Assembly: GCA_026874595.1 (NCBI GenBank)
Contig: CM049318.1
Location: forward strand, 49,442,750-49,506,749
Length of the DNA: 64,000 nucleotides
Source: Sipunculus nudus
Taxonomy: Eukaryota > Annelida > Sipuncula > Golfingiida > Sipunculidae
Direction of reading: 5' to 3'
In this document: piece after piece, positions 52,772-57,540 of the stretch
How positions within the stretch are numbered: the stretch's first letter is position 1
How the letters are laid out: each line of letters starts with the position of its first letter
Notes under the pieces: model-generated
Databases searched by the model: none
The model's input: only the letters and a program-made list of their open reading frames with translations
What the model was told of the DNA's origin: nothing
Translations under genes and position numbers: made by a program

Positions 52772-54174
52772 AGACTGTCGAGATTAAAATCCGAGAATAA
52801 GTTAAATTATAATGAGAATCCACCTAGAACTTCAATATATATGAAACATTTTTAATATTGAAAAAAAGTTGCCATAGCATAAAAAAATATTGACAATGAC
52901 TGAAAATTGTATATTATTCAAATTATTTTAACTTTCTTAAATTATTTGTTTGAGATGCATGACTCATTATCACAATTCACCTGAAAATAAGAAATAACTG
53001 TAAGTAGATATTGTCTGGGGGGGGGGGGGGGTTGTTGGCCCTATGATTCCCCTCGACTACGCACCTGGGTGGGGGTGGTTGTGAGAACGGTCAGAACCGG
53101 GTAACTTATCATTCATTTGTGGCCGGCAACGAAGCTACCAAACTCCTGTTATTTCCACAGCACGTTATAATTATAAGTTATTAACCGACTTGTACCGCAT
53201 TGCCTCCGGATTCGCCTGACGGTAACCGTATCGGTATCAGGACTGAAAGACGCCACGGCTGAGAGAAGGCCAATACAGAAGGCAAAACTGCACAAATCAG
53301 TTCATTATAATTTTTTATTAAACTAACACTCATATTATCAACACAATTAACGGTGCACAGTTTCAGTGTGTTAATAACTGACTGTATGCAGGCGCACTCT
53401 AAAGTGGCACCTGGAGTCCCCACCTTTTGGTAGATGCTCTTAAGGTAAACATTGTATACTCAGTGTTCATTATCAGATCTAAAAGTTCCCTTAACTTTAA
53501 GCAAACCCTCTCTGTAGGAAATGTTGGAAATTTGGTAAAGATACATCAAAAGATGAGTAAAATATTTCCTGTTATGTTATTGTAAACAGTGTCCGAATTT
53601 GTCCAATCTAAAATAAAAAAAAACAGTATAAGCCATATTGCCTATGGTCATGATGTGAGCCTTCACTTACCTGTCGAACAATTTGAGGATCTTAGATCAG
53701 TAGACTTTATTATTCCGAGATATCCACGTTTAGGTAAAAACATGCTATGATAAAACTTTCACTACTTTTCTAAATACTGTCAAATTGTTAGAATAATCTT
53801 GTGGGCATCTAAACTAACATCTAATCACTTCGAACACATTACACTTCGTGACAAAAAAAAAATATTTATATAATTTTTTTCGGGTTTCAACAGGTCAAAC
53901 ATTGGAAGAGGCAAACAAGCTTCACGCTGACGGACATAGGATAGTTGGGGTGGCAGTCGGCATGGATGCGAATATGGCCGAACTTAACGCCATGGCGAGC
54001 GCACCGGAAGGATGGCACGTGATATCCATACCAGAAACAGGTGACGTTGAAAAAGGCGTGAACGACTTCATGAATATCGTCTGCTCAAACCGACCTGTTG
54101 TTGGCCCAGGGGGGCCGGTAGGTCCTGAAGGACCAATGGGACCGGAAGGGCCGGGAGCACCCGGAAGAAAATAA
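22022..54174 (+). CDS. Secreted matrilin-like protein: six vWA domains, three EGF domains, short collagen-like tail (20 joined coding exons)
   Basis: Joined coding exons: 22022-22079, 23897-24171, 24688-25045, 28323-28591, 30032-30404, 32097-32283, 36033-36307, 38633-38731, 39447-39560, 40261-40387, 42460-42639, 43301-43398, 45614-45769, 47764-47874, 48269-48616, 49607-49822, 50039-50152, 51065-51248, 52319-52497, 53894-54174. They sum to 4002 bases, 1333 residues plus TAA. Domain order: signal peptide 1-19; vWA1 ~31-222; vWA2 ~234-430; vWA3 ~446-631; EGF1 632-669; vWA4 670-856; EGF2 857-893; vWA5 894-1081; EGF3 1082-1119; vWA6 1120-1305; Gly-X-Y tail ~1311-1333. Each vWA has an intact MIDAS, and a Cys sits just before and just after it, as in matrilins, where such a pair closes the module. 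Such proteins are secreted and link matrix components through metal-dependent binding; the partner here is unknown. No transmembrane segment follows the signal peptide. Joins are my reading of splice sites without transcript data; alternative isoforms are possible. Confidence 0.9.
22080..22427. repeat. Intron 1 start with dispersed repeat, copy 2
   Basis: 22095-22193 matches 2832-2945 (CGCAGAATCGGACT, AAAATGCACCGGGGCTTCT, GATGGCG). Confidence 0.55.
22428..22612 (-). CDS. Exon-like antisense segment in intron 1, product unknown
   Basis: On the minus strand an open stretch is bounded by an ACACAACAG acceptor-like site (near 22613) and a strong donor, ACA|GTGAGTATA (intron side starts at 22427). 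It encodes about 60 residues rich in Thr, Ser and Pro (for example [13 protein letters not shown]), of a mucin-like or stalk-like type. No partner exon was found on the minus strand, so it could be chance, a relic, or part of an antisense gene whose other exons lie elsewhere. Confidence 0.25.
22613..23896. other. Rest of intron 1; cryptic GACTCG-rich repeat
   Basis: At 23335-23470 there is a run of GACTCGAG / GGACTCGGA words, a cryptically simple repeat. The rest is AT-rich without recognised content. Confidence 0.5.
23897..24171 (+). CDS. Exon 2: first half of vWA1
   Basis: The acceptor is AAACAG before 23897 and the donor is CAG|GTAAAA. It encodes residues 20-111. The MIDAS start is FLVDSSAS (Asp42, Ser44, Ser46). 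The bracketing Cys is residue 31. An extra Cys pair (DDC...VQC) lies near the C-terminal end of the exon and is matched only in vWA2. The exon ends in phase 0, just before the loop that supplies the MIDAS threonine. Confidence 0.93.
24172..24687. other. Intron 2 with a dispersed-repeat fragment
   Basis: 24415-24592 contains GTTTAGCGGCCACCT, TTTAACGACCGCC and CGAGGTTTCACTG words. The GTTTCACTG-type end resembles, in inverse orientation, the element near 21145-21330. Confidence 0.45.
24688..25045 (+). CDS. Exon 3: second half of vWA1
   Basis: The acceptor is TTAACCAG; the exon opens with GANTN, carrying the MIDAS Thr at residue 115. It continues to LLITDGEPN (Asp149), the typical [10 protein letters not shown] strand, and the closing Cys in EMYC. 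A short Thr/Pro linker follows. The donor CAG|GTTTGT is weaker than most in this gene but gives the required phase 1. Confidence 0.9.
25046..25704. mobile_element. Intron 3, first part, with SINE family A copy 3
   Basis: 25385-25570 shares AATGTCAGTCTC, TCTTTCTGGTCTTTCG, CAAACAACCCGTG and GGGTTCGAACCCACA with the family A copies; on the minus strand the last word is a B-box-like site. Confidence 0.55.
25705..27275. repeat. Bivalve-type dispersed element with four tandem ~335-base units
   Basis: It starts with a hairpin-like AGCTCAGCTGACTGTAAGTC...TCTGAGCT and a (GTCC/GTCT)n run at 25766-25810. Four units follow, each with GGGCACAAATCGTAAC, CTTTACATCCAGAGAG, CCATGGAAACCTGGAATTAG, CTATGGGGCTC, GCATTGATCACCATGA and TTTCATCAGTTTCTGCAGA; unit starts are near 25820, 26150, 26490 and 26825. 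The fourth unit is diverged. It ends near GTCAGTCTGCTGAGC. Confidence 0.75.
27480..27900. repeat. Dispersed repeat family C, copy 2
   Basis: Contains GAGGCTGTTCATTTT, CATGTTTATAACATGTAGGGGCC, GGACATCTGTCGGCAAG, CAACTTGTAGGTAAAAAAGC and ATCACAGAGGAGG, in the order of the other family C copies. Confidence 0.65.
28323..28591 (+). CDS. Exon 4: first half of vWA2
   Basis: The acceptor is TTTGTCCAG, phase 1. The MIDAS start is MLVDMSGSI, preceded by the bracketing Cys in YFDCNYD. It contains an extra Cys pair (ADC...VSC) equivalent to the one in vWA1, and an N-glycosylation site, Asn-Val-Ser. It ends in phase 0 at the same structural place as exon 2, which supports a tandem duplication of vWA1 and vWA2. 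Confidence 0.93.
28592..29513. other. Intron 4, first part, with triplet repeat
   Basis: A (TAC)n / (TAA)n tract lies at 28675-28720. Near 29445-29500 there is a 3'-like piece of the family E SINE (GGGATCGGCCCAGG). The rest is unrecognised. Confidence 0.55.
29514..29770 (+). mobile_element. tRNA-headed SINE, family E, copy 1
   Basis: Contains TAGCGAAGCGGTTGGTAC (A-box-like) and GACCTGGGTTCGAAATCCCG (B-box-like), preceded by AACTTTGTGGCCCAGGGAAT and GTGACATAAAAGCGGACCGA, and followed by GGATCGGCCCAGGGTTTTCC. A shorter second copy follows at 29795-29852, separated by an AT-rich palindrome. Another full copy is at 34686-34947. Confidence 0.78.
30032..30404 (+). CDS. Exon 5: second half of vWA2 and Thr/Pro linker
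   Basis: The acceptor is CTCTTTCAG; the exon opens with DGATN, the MIDAS threonine loop. It continues to [18 protein letters not shown] and the closing Cys in QRTC. A linker rich in Thr and Pro (about 16 residues, [10 protein letters not shown]) separates vWA2 from vWA3. The donor is A|GTAAGT, phase 1. It is followed almost at once by a (TA)n tract. Confidence 0.93.
30432..30494. repeat. (TA)n microsatellite in intron 5
   Basis: Nearly perfect TA run with one TTTA interruption, beginning 28 bases after the exon 5 donor. Confidence 0.95.
30945..31650. repeat. 36-base minisatellite in intron 5, about 19 copies
   Basis: Consensus unit: GATAATGATGATGTTGATGA followed by CGACAACAACGAAGGG. As the unit is a multiple of three and lacks stop codons, several frames stay open on both strands. 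One + frame is open to a TAA at 31638-31640 and would encode a 12-residue Asp/Asn-rich repeat ([12 protein letters not shown]). No splice sites clearly join it to the neighbouring exons. Confidence 0.88.
31651..32096. other. End of intron 5
   Basis: Includes a GATGATG-rich segment at 31985-32075, a weaker relative of the minisatellite, and the T-rich tract of the exon 6 acceptor. Confidence 0.5.
32097..32283 (+). CDS. Exon 6: first part of vWA3
   Basis: A T-rich tract and TTCAG acceptor precede it. The exon starts in phase 1 with RCSDPGDM (bracketing Cys) and carries [11 protein letters not shown], then [10 protein letters not shown]. It ends in phase 2 after the residues HLN (AA|GTCAGT), the position also used in vWA6. 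Confidence 0.92.
32490..32765. mobile_element. SINE-like repeat family B, copy 3, in intron 6
   Basis: Shares GAGTGCAAGCATCC, TTGTGTTTGCATTAATTTTCG, CCAACCGATTCTTCATTAG, CCCGAAATGGCCTT and ACACACACGAACGGAGATGA with the other copies. Confidence 0.7.
32766..34685. other. Intron 6, middle; no gene seen
   Basis: ATCGATAT-type AT-rich words at about 32885-33000 and 34400-34495, and (TA)n at 34638-34677. No coding exon recognised. Confidence 0.5.
34686..34947 (+). mobile_element. tRNA-headed SINE, family E, copy 2
   Basis: Matches copy 1 across CTTTGTGGCCCAGGGAATAAG, TAGTCTTGTTCTGATAGCAGA, GTGACATAAAAGCGGAACGA and GGATCGGCCCA. The A and B boxes are more diverged (GAGGCGGTCGGTAC; ATGTTCGAATCT). 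It ends in GTAACAA and a (TA)n tail at 34949-35009. Confidence 0.78.
35010..36032. other. End of intron 6; no gene seen
   Basis: Contains a fragment (CCAGGGGCGTAGCCAGGATT at 35482) of a kind often found at transposon ends, and a TTTTTTTTT run at 35790. Open frames here have no domain or splice support. Confidence 0.45.
36033..36307 (+). CDS. Exon 7: middle of vWA3
   Basis: The acceptor is TTCACCAG. The exon contains [10 protein letters not shown] (MIDAS Thr) and [11 protein letters not shown], then AHVVAIQIG. It ends in phase 1 with G|GTGAGT. Together with exons 6 and 8 it completes a vWA domain of usual length. Confidence 0.92.
36308..36884. other. Start of intron 7; nothing recognised
   Basis: AT-rich sequence without coding signal or repeats I can identify. 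Confidence 0.5.
36885..38330 (-). pseudogene. LINE retrotransposon remnant with the reverse transcriptase core deleted
   Basis: Read on the minus strand, 37890-37675 encodes an APE-type endonuclease segment ([35 protein letters not shown]). About 37570-37210 gives the following linker ([22 protein letters not shown]). At about 37200 it jumps to the C-terminal part found after reverse transcriptase: [19 protein letters not shown], then [14 protein letters not shown] near 37020-36960. The reverse transcriptase domain that should lie between is absent. Stops and frameshifts are present throughout. The family resembles the endonuclease/reverse transcriptase proteins often labelled craniofacial development protein 2-like. 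Confidence 0.82.
38633..38731 (+). CDS. Exon 8: end of vWA3
   Basis: The acceptor is ATCGTTTCAG and the donor is A|GTGAGT, phase 1 at both ends. The 99-base exon gives the last strand and helix of vWA3: [10 protein letters not shown], an N-glycosylation site (Asn-Ile-Thr), and the closing Cys in NLICN. It lies too short for a long open frame and was recognised by phase, splice sites and homology to the last part of the other vWA domains. Confidence 0.88.
38732..39446. other. Intron 8; nothing recognised
   Basis: AT-rich, no repeats or exons identified. Confidence 0.5.
39447..39560 (+). CDS. Exon 9: EGF domain 1
   Basis: A 1-1 phase exon of 114 bases encoding one complete EGF module (residues 632-669) with six cysteines in the usual order: QC, YC, GGTC, ICTC, ERC. 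It lacks the Asp-x-Asp-Glu start of calcium-binding EGF and the aromatic residue of the hydroxylation site. The acceptor is CTTAG and the donor is C|GTACGT. Confidence 0.92.
39561..40260. other. Intron 9; nothing recognised
   Basis: AT-rich, no repeats or exons identified. Confidence 0.5.
40261..40387 (+). CDS. Exon 10: first part of vWA4
   Basis: The acceptor is TTTCATCTAG. It encodes CKDPADIIF and then [10 protein letters not shown], the MIDAS start. The donor is AG|GTATGT, phase 2, after NFDMQ. A 194-base MITE-like element begins only 30 bases downstream of the donor. Confidence 0.9.
40418..40611. mobile_element. MITE-like element with 11-base terminal inverted repeats
   Basis: Starts GCGGATCCAGG and ends with the exact reverse complement CCTGGATCCGC. 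Total 194 bases, with a C run near the left end. It has no coding capacity. It lies 30 bases downstream of the exon 10 donor. A related fragment is near 13801. Confidence 0.65.
40675..40800 (+). mobile_element. tRNA-headed SINE, family E-like, copy 3
   Basis: Contains TAGTGAAGCTTGCTTTATTAGCGAAGCGG (in two blocks), then GTAGAACGTCTGACTTGTGTG and GTTACGGGTTCAAATCC, a good B box. The body downstream (GTCAGAATGGTGGCAGCGGT) differs from the other copies. Confidence 0.7.
40801..42459. other. Rest of intron 10
   Basis: A family D SINE fragment on the minus strand lies at 41878-41950 (TTCAAATCTCAGCCGAGGAG when reverse-complemented). No coding exon recognised. Confidence 0.5.
42460..42639 (+). CDS. 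Exon 11: second part of vWA4
   Basis: The acceptor is CTATTTCAG and the donor is GA|GTAAGT, phase 2 at both ends. It encodes [10 protein letters not shown], then [11 protein letters not shown] with the MIDAS threonine. This vWA is cut into four exons, more than any other in the gene. Confidence 0.92.
42640..43300. other. Intron 11; nothing beyond a short (TA)n
   Basis: A (TA)n tract is at 43232-43248. No coding exon recognised. Confidence 0.5.
43301..43398 (+). CDS. Exon 12: third part of vWA4
   Basis: The acceptor is TCTGCTACAG and the donor is G|GTGAGT. The 98-base exon encodes [14 protein letters not shown], with the TDG aspartate of the MIDAS, and a helix ending LRSMG. It enters in phase 2 and exits in phase 1. 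Confidence 0.92.
43450..43640. mobile_element. SINE-like repeat family B, copy 4, in intron 12
   Basis: Shares GTGTTTGCATTCACTTATTCGGCC, ACATTTGTGAATAT and CACACCAAAATCTGATTGATTC-type words (given in part) with the other family B copies. The 3' tail is missing. Confidence 0.65.
43641..45613. repeat. Rest of intron 12 with three microsatellites
   Basis: (TA)n at 43986-44047 and 44701-44758, and (GT)n(GA)n at 45498-45569 close to the exon 13 acceptor. No coding exon recognised. Confidence 0.8.
45614..45769 (+). CDS. Exon 13: end of vWA4
   Basis: The acceptor is TCTCACCAG and the donor is A|GTGAGT. It encodes [21 protein letters not shown] and [10 protein letters not shown], the usual last strand and helix, and the closing Cys in AMCK. 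A (GT)n(GA)n tract ends about 44 bases upstream of the acceptor. Confidence 0.93.
45770..46349. repeat. Start of intron 13 with triplet and TA/GA repeats
   Basis: (TAG)n / (TTA)n rich segment at 45935-46015 and a compound (TA)n(GA)n at 46163-46228. Confidence 0.8.
46350..47740. repeat. 48-base satellite, about 29 copies, with a higher-order pattern
   Basis: Consensus unit is ATGTCTCTTGCTATAACAAT then TAGTTATTTGATTAGTTTCT then AAGTTTTA. Variants include TGTGTATAATAATTAG with a shortened TTTGTTAG, GCTGTAACAATTAG, and GCTATAACAGTTAG. The same ordered series of about seven variants starts near 46740 and again near 47067, a spacing of about 330 bases. The block fills 70 percent of intron 13 and ends 24 bases before exon 14. 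Confidence 0.92.
47764..47874 (+). CDS. Exon 14: EGF domain 2
   Basis: A 1-1 phase exon of 111 bases with six Cys (TC, PC, GGTC, ICQC, DC). Like EGF1 it lacks the calcium-binding start. The acceptor is GATTTTCAG, 24 bases beyond the end of a 1.4-kb satellite that fills most of the preceding intron. The donor is A|GTAAGT. Confidence 0.92.
47875..48268. other. Intron 14; nothing recognised
   Basis: 394 bases, AT-rich, ending in a TTTTTCTTCCTGTTTCCGCC polypyrimidine tract. Confidence 0.6.
48269..48616 (+). CDS. Exon 15: first two thirds of vWA5, without the internal intron seen in vWA3 and vWA6
   Basis: The acceptor is GCCGACAG and the donor is G|GTAAGT, 1-1 phase. It encodes [21 protein letters not shown], then [10 protein letters not shown] (MIDAS Thr) and FVLMVTDG. 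The stretch LDKYKT aligns with the LNK|YKT junction of exons 18 and 19, but no intron is present. An N-glycosylation site (Asn-Leu-Thr) is visible. The base composition is GC-richer than the surroundings. Confidence 0.94.
48617..49606. repeat. Intron 15 with a GTCCGTCC-type dispersed repeat
   Basis: About 49180-49520 has ACCGTCCGTCCGTCCG followed by CCGCGATAACTTACCGGGG and repeated AGGTCACGGGTCAC / AGGTCAGAGGTCAC words. This resembles elements common in bivalve genomes. The rest is unrecognised. Confidence 0.5.
49607..49822 (+). CDS. Exon 16: end of vWA5
   Basis: The acceptor is CATCTCAG and the donor is G|GTGAGA, 1-1 phase. It encodes an Asn-Ile-Ser glycosylation site, [20 protein letters not shown], and the closing Cys in KSTCN. 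Confidence 0.93.
50039..50152 (+). CDS. Exon 17: calcium-binding EGF domain 3
   Basis: A 1-1 phase exon of 114 bases. It opens with DIDEC, the calcium-binding EGF start, and includes C-R-D-x4-F-R-C-D-C, matching the Asp/Asn beta-hydroxylation consensus C-x-D/N-x4-F/Y-x-C-x-C. The other two EGF modules of the gene do not match either. The acceptor is TTTAACACAG and the donor is C|GTGAGT. Confidence 0.94.
50153..51064. repeat. Intron 17 with (TA)n(TG)n
   Basis: Compound tract at 50456-50526. The words AACGCTACGTCT recur near 50627 and 50692, perhaps a small element. No coding exon recognised. Confidence 0.6.
51065..51248 (+). CDS. Exon 18: first part of vWA6
   Basis: The acceptor is TTTGTGCACAG, phase 1. 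It encodes a bracketing Cys (QCPERR), [11 protein letters not shown] and [11 protein letters not shown]. It ends after LITLN in phase 2 with AA|GTAAGA, the same place and phase as exon 6 of vWA3. Confidence 0.93.
51249..52318. other. Intron 18 with G runs
   Basis: G runs at about 51509-51532 and 51926-51939. Otherwise AT-rich with nothing recognised. Confidence 0.6.
52319..52497 (+). CDS. Exon 19: middle of vWA6
   Basis: The acceptor is TTTTATAG and the donor is A|GTAAGT; it enters in phase 2 and exits in phase 1. It encodes [11 protein letters not shown] (MIDAS Thr) and [10 protein letters not shown]. It is directly comparable to the second half of exon 15. Confidence 0.92.
52498..53893. 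repeat. Intron 19 with (TA)n(GA)n and transposon-end-like words
   Basis: (TA)n(GA)n at 52686-52767; GCCATGGGCGTCGCCAGT near 52580 and a G run at 53018-53031. No coding exon recognised. Confidence 0.6.
53894..54174 (+). CDS. Exon 20: end of vWA6, collagen-like tail and stop
   Basis: The acceptor is GTTTCAACAG. It encodes [20 protein letters not shown] and the closing Cys in NIVCSN, then about 23 residues of Gly-X-Y type ([12 protein letters not shown] triplets) with one register break near the end, finishing Gly-Arg-Lys. TAA is at 54172-54174. The sequence AATAAA overlaps the stop. A possible 3' UTR donor (AAG|GTAGGA) at 54192 and an acceptor (TTCCAG) at ~54799 suggest an untranslated last exon, unproven. 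Confidence 0.92.
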
Positions 54175-55653
54175 AATATGACTGAAATAAGGTAGGATGT
54201 ATTATAGGCTATATATGTAATCATACATTAAACGTAGTAAATCATCTAGAGTTATGCGTAGTCTAAAAATTATACACGCCGGCCACTTAAAATTCATTTA
54301 AAATGTCCACGTGTAACCCAAACCCTACATATGTGCGGAGCTCATTGGGATATTTTTCTTTCTTAAATATTCTTTCTTGTGTAAAGTATGTTTCCTTAAC
54401 GTAGTTGATCATTTCACTGTGTTTTGTAGTATTGTCAACATACCGTCTAGTTTACCGTCTCTAAACTGTTTGTCTTCTTATAAGAAATATTAAAGAAACA
54501 GATTTCTTGAAAAACTGTACCATTCTGCCCAGCACTGCCTTACGTATCTGGTAAAAATATTGCTTATGCAGTTTGGGTGAATTTCTTTGAACGACCTAGT
54601 ATATTTTTCTGAAAAAAAGTAAACTAACACCACGTAGATATACAAGTACAAACCGCAGCCTACAGCCATTAAATTATAATTACTTGAGAAATAACAATTA
54701 TGTGTCTTTATGTTAACCACGTATTCACATGATATATATAACATCGTCTTCCTTGTATAAAACTTAGTCTGATCATTTTCGTGTTATTTATAATTCCAGA
54801 TTGTCAGCAATGAAGTAGAAGAAACGTACACAGACTGTGGATAACCAAGACCATCTTACAGATAATCATATTTTGGTTACCATAATGCTTATGCAGCTTT
54901 CAATCACACATAACCTAAATTCCATCATTTGAGAGGCGTTAGCGCTCTTTATAACAGTCTGTGTATTTCAGGAATATATATAGACGCCATGCACAGATCT
55001 TTAGCGCAATATTCCTTCTACAGTTCAATGACCTTGACCCTTGCCACGTGACTTTCAGTCTTGTCTTTTTAGTCATATGATTAATGATTTTGTCACGTGT
55101 CAATGCATGGACTCACGATTGAAGACATTTCAAAGATTATTATGAATTAAATGGTAAACTGTTTATGTTAAAAATTGGCCAAGTATATTAACAAAGTGAT
55201 ATGTCTAGAATAGAATTTATAGTATGCCTGAGGTAGACATGGTGCTGATCATTTTAGCAATTTCATATCGTTGTATTTCCAGCGTATTGTACTTCTTTCA
55301 GCCATCATCACACTAATACCCTAGTCTTAGATATTTTTGGTCAGCATTTGAACTAACCATACTGCTCTCACCGTATTGCATTATCGCTCGTGCTTTAGAA
55401 TGTTAGATCATATATACAGTGCTGCCACTCTATACCTTTTAAAAGTAACATATTTTTTTTCTGGAAAGACTTTTTTTATACCTTTTAATTCTTTTTAAGG
55501 GGTTTATACTTTTTTATACTTTTTCTATAATCTTTAGCTTCAGAAGGTTATAATTGGTTGTTTTCCTGAACCTATTGAATGCAGTAGACTTGCTCTGTTA
55601 ATATGTCATAATAGTGTCATTTTATTACCGATGATTTATTTTTTACAAGAACA

Positions 55654-55713
<60 letters not shown>

Positions 55714-56249
55714 CTACCTGAAGCATGTTAAGAAGATTCGCATGCTGTGATATCGTACAACAGTTGCGTTGTTTGGCATTGATTTTTTTATTTTTTTTAT
55801 ATAATCCAGACAATTTTATACTTTTTTCCTTTTAAGCCATGAGTGGCATCCCTGTATATACCTCAATCGAACTCTGCTGCTTTCTCAGCTGTAAGTGTGC
55901 ATTAGTGTGAACCATCAGTCAATTATCATGTATAGTTTAAGTGCATTTAAAAGGGAATCTTTCACCAGTAATCGAATCTGACAACATGCTCACTGCTAAA
56001 ATCTCTTGTGTGCCATAATTGTATGTATAAGCATATGGCAAATAAACAACATAAACTAATATACAGTGACTTGTGTGATTTCTTTAACAAACGTGTCAGA
56101 GGTCAATATGGGGATTACGTGCGAAAGTGGATATATTTTTTTTTATTTCAAGACGGTCACGTTTACATCCATATAAAACTTTCATTTCCCCTGTGTTACT
56201 CCCGTCTCCTTACTCCGCACAATAATTAACAATTTACAGGTGTGATTAA
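54175..56249. other. 3' flank of the vWA gene
   Basis: Probable 3' UTR with possible intron 54192-54799. ATTAAA at about 54487 is one candidate polyadenylation signal. (TA)n at 55656-55711. Nothing else recognised. Confidence 0.5.
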
Positions 56250-56710
56250 AGGGGCCTTTTCCTATATCTGACATTTATAAACTAAAGGTAATCCCTTGGA
56301 GTTTTTTTTTTTTTATAAAAATAGGCCTGAAAACGTGGATATCACTGCACACAGGCTGCTTGTTTTGTTCATATCAACATGTTTATAATGTGTGGGGGCC
56401 CGCGAAAATAATCAAAACACATTCAACAGAGAAGCCAGAGCTTTGCTATAATGGCGTTTTGCAACAAGAGACCTTTCTACCTCCACACATATACAACGTA
56501 AAACCTTTTTTTTTTGTTTGTCAGCATTACCGTGTTTACAAAGACAATGTTGATAAACAAGTTCATACATCCTCACGGAGGCGTTATAACCAGAATTACC
56601 CTTAGATCATTAGTAAATATACAGGAGAAACTAGAAATCACAAATTCTTTTTTTTTTCAAAGGGGAGATGAAATGACAGCTTTAATATATCGGTCGAGTA
56701 TAGATGGGTA
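56250..56710. repeat. Dispersed repeat family C, copy 3
   Basis: Contains CACAGGCTGCTTGTTTTGTT, CATGTTTATAATGTGTGGGGGCC, CGAAAATAATCAAAACACATTC and GATAAACAAGTTCATACATCC in the shared order. Confidence 0.75.
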
Positions 56711-57079
56711 GCTTTAGACTGGGAAAATATGTATTTTGATATAAGGTCAACATCCTATTATTAAACAACTGACTGTTTTAAGTAACATATTGTTCTTCAG
56801 GCAAGGCTTCTTTTTTATAGTTTTTTTCATACTTTTTTTAAGGTTAATACTTTTTTTTATATCTATGTCCCCTTAAATCATTATCTTCAGGTAGAGATTT
56901 TGTAGACTGTTTACCTGAAACAGTTGAGTGCGGTAGACATGCTCTTTTAATATTTTAATATACTGTACATTTTACTAGCGGTGATATTTATTTTCTGCGA
57001 TCTTGTAAATTATTTACAGAATCTCAGGATATATGGAATACCAGAATAAATTTATATACTTTCATACCTTAAACGGGCC

Positions 57080-57540
57080 TAATCAACTATCTGACCGTTG
57101 TAAACTAAAGATTATTCCTTATAGCCTTTATAAGAATAGGTAAGAAAAAGTGGATATTACCACACACAGGCTGCTTGTTTTGTTTATGTCAACCTGTATT
57201 TAATATATGGGGGCTCGCCAAAATAATCAAAGCAAATTCATCGAGGGCATCTGGCGGCAAGAAAGAGAAGCCTGAGCTTTGTTTATGGCGTTTTGCAACA
57301 AGTGACCTTTCTACCTCCGCATTTATGCGACCTACCACCTTAGGTTACATGTTTTGCTCTTTGTCAGTATTGCTGTGTTTGCAAACACGTTGTTGATAAA
57401 TAAGTTTATACATCCTTCACGAAAGCGTTATAAGAACTTTTCATAACCAGAATTACCCTTGGATCTTTAATATTTACACAGAGGAAGCAAGAATAACATA
57501 AATTCTTTTTCAAAAGGTGGATGAATAGGCATCTTTAAGC
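57080..57540. repeat. Dispersed repeat family C, copy 4
   Basis: Contains CACAGGCTGCTTGTTTTGTT, GGGGGCTCGCCAAAATAATC, ATCTGGCGGCAAGA, CTACCACCTTAGGTTA and GTTGATAAATAAGTTTATAC. It is closest to copy 3, about 820 bases upstream, so the pair may be a local duplication. Confidence 0.75.
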
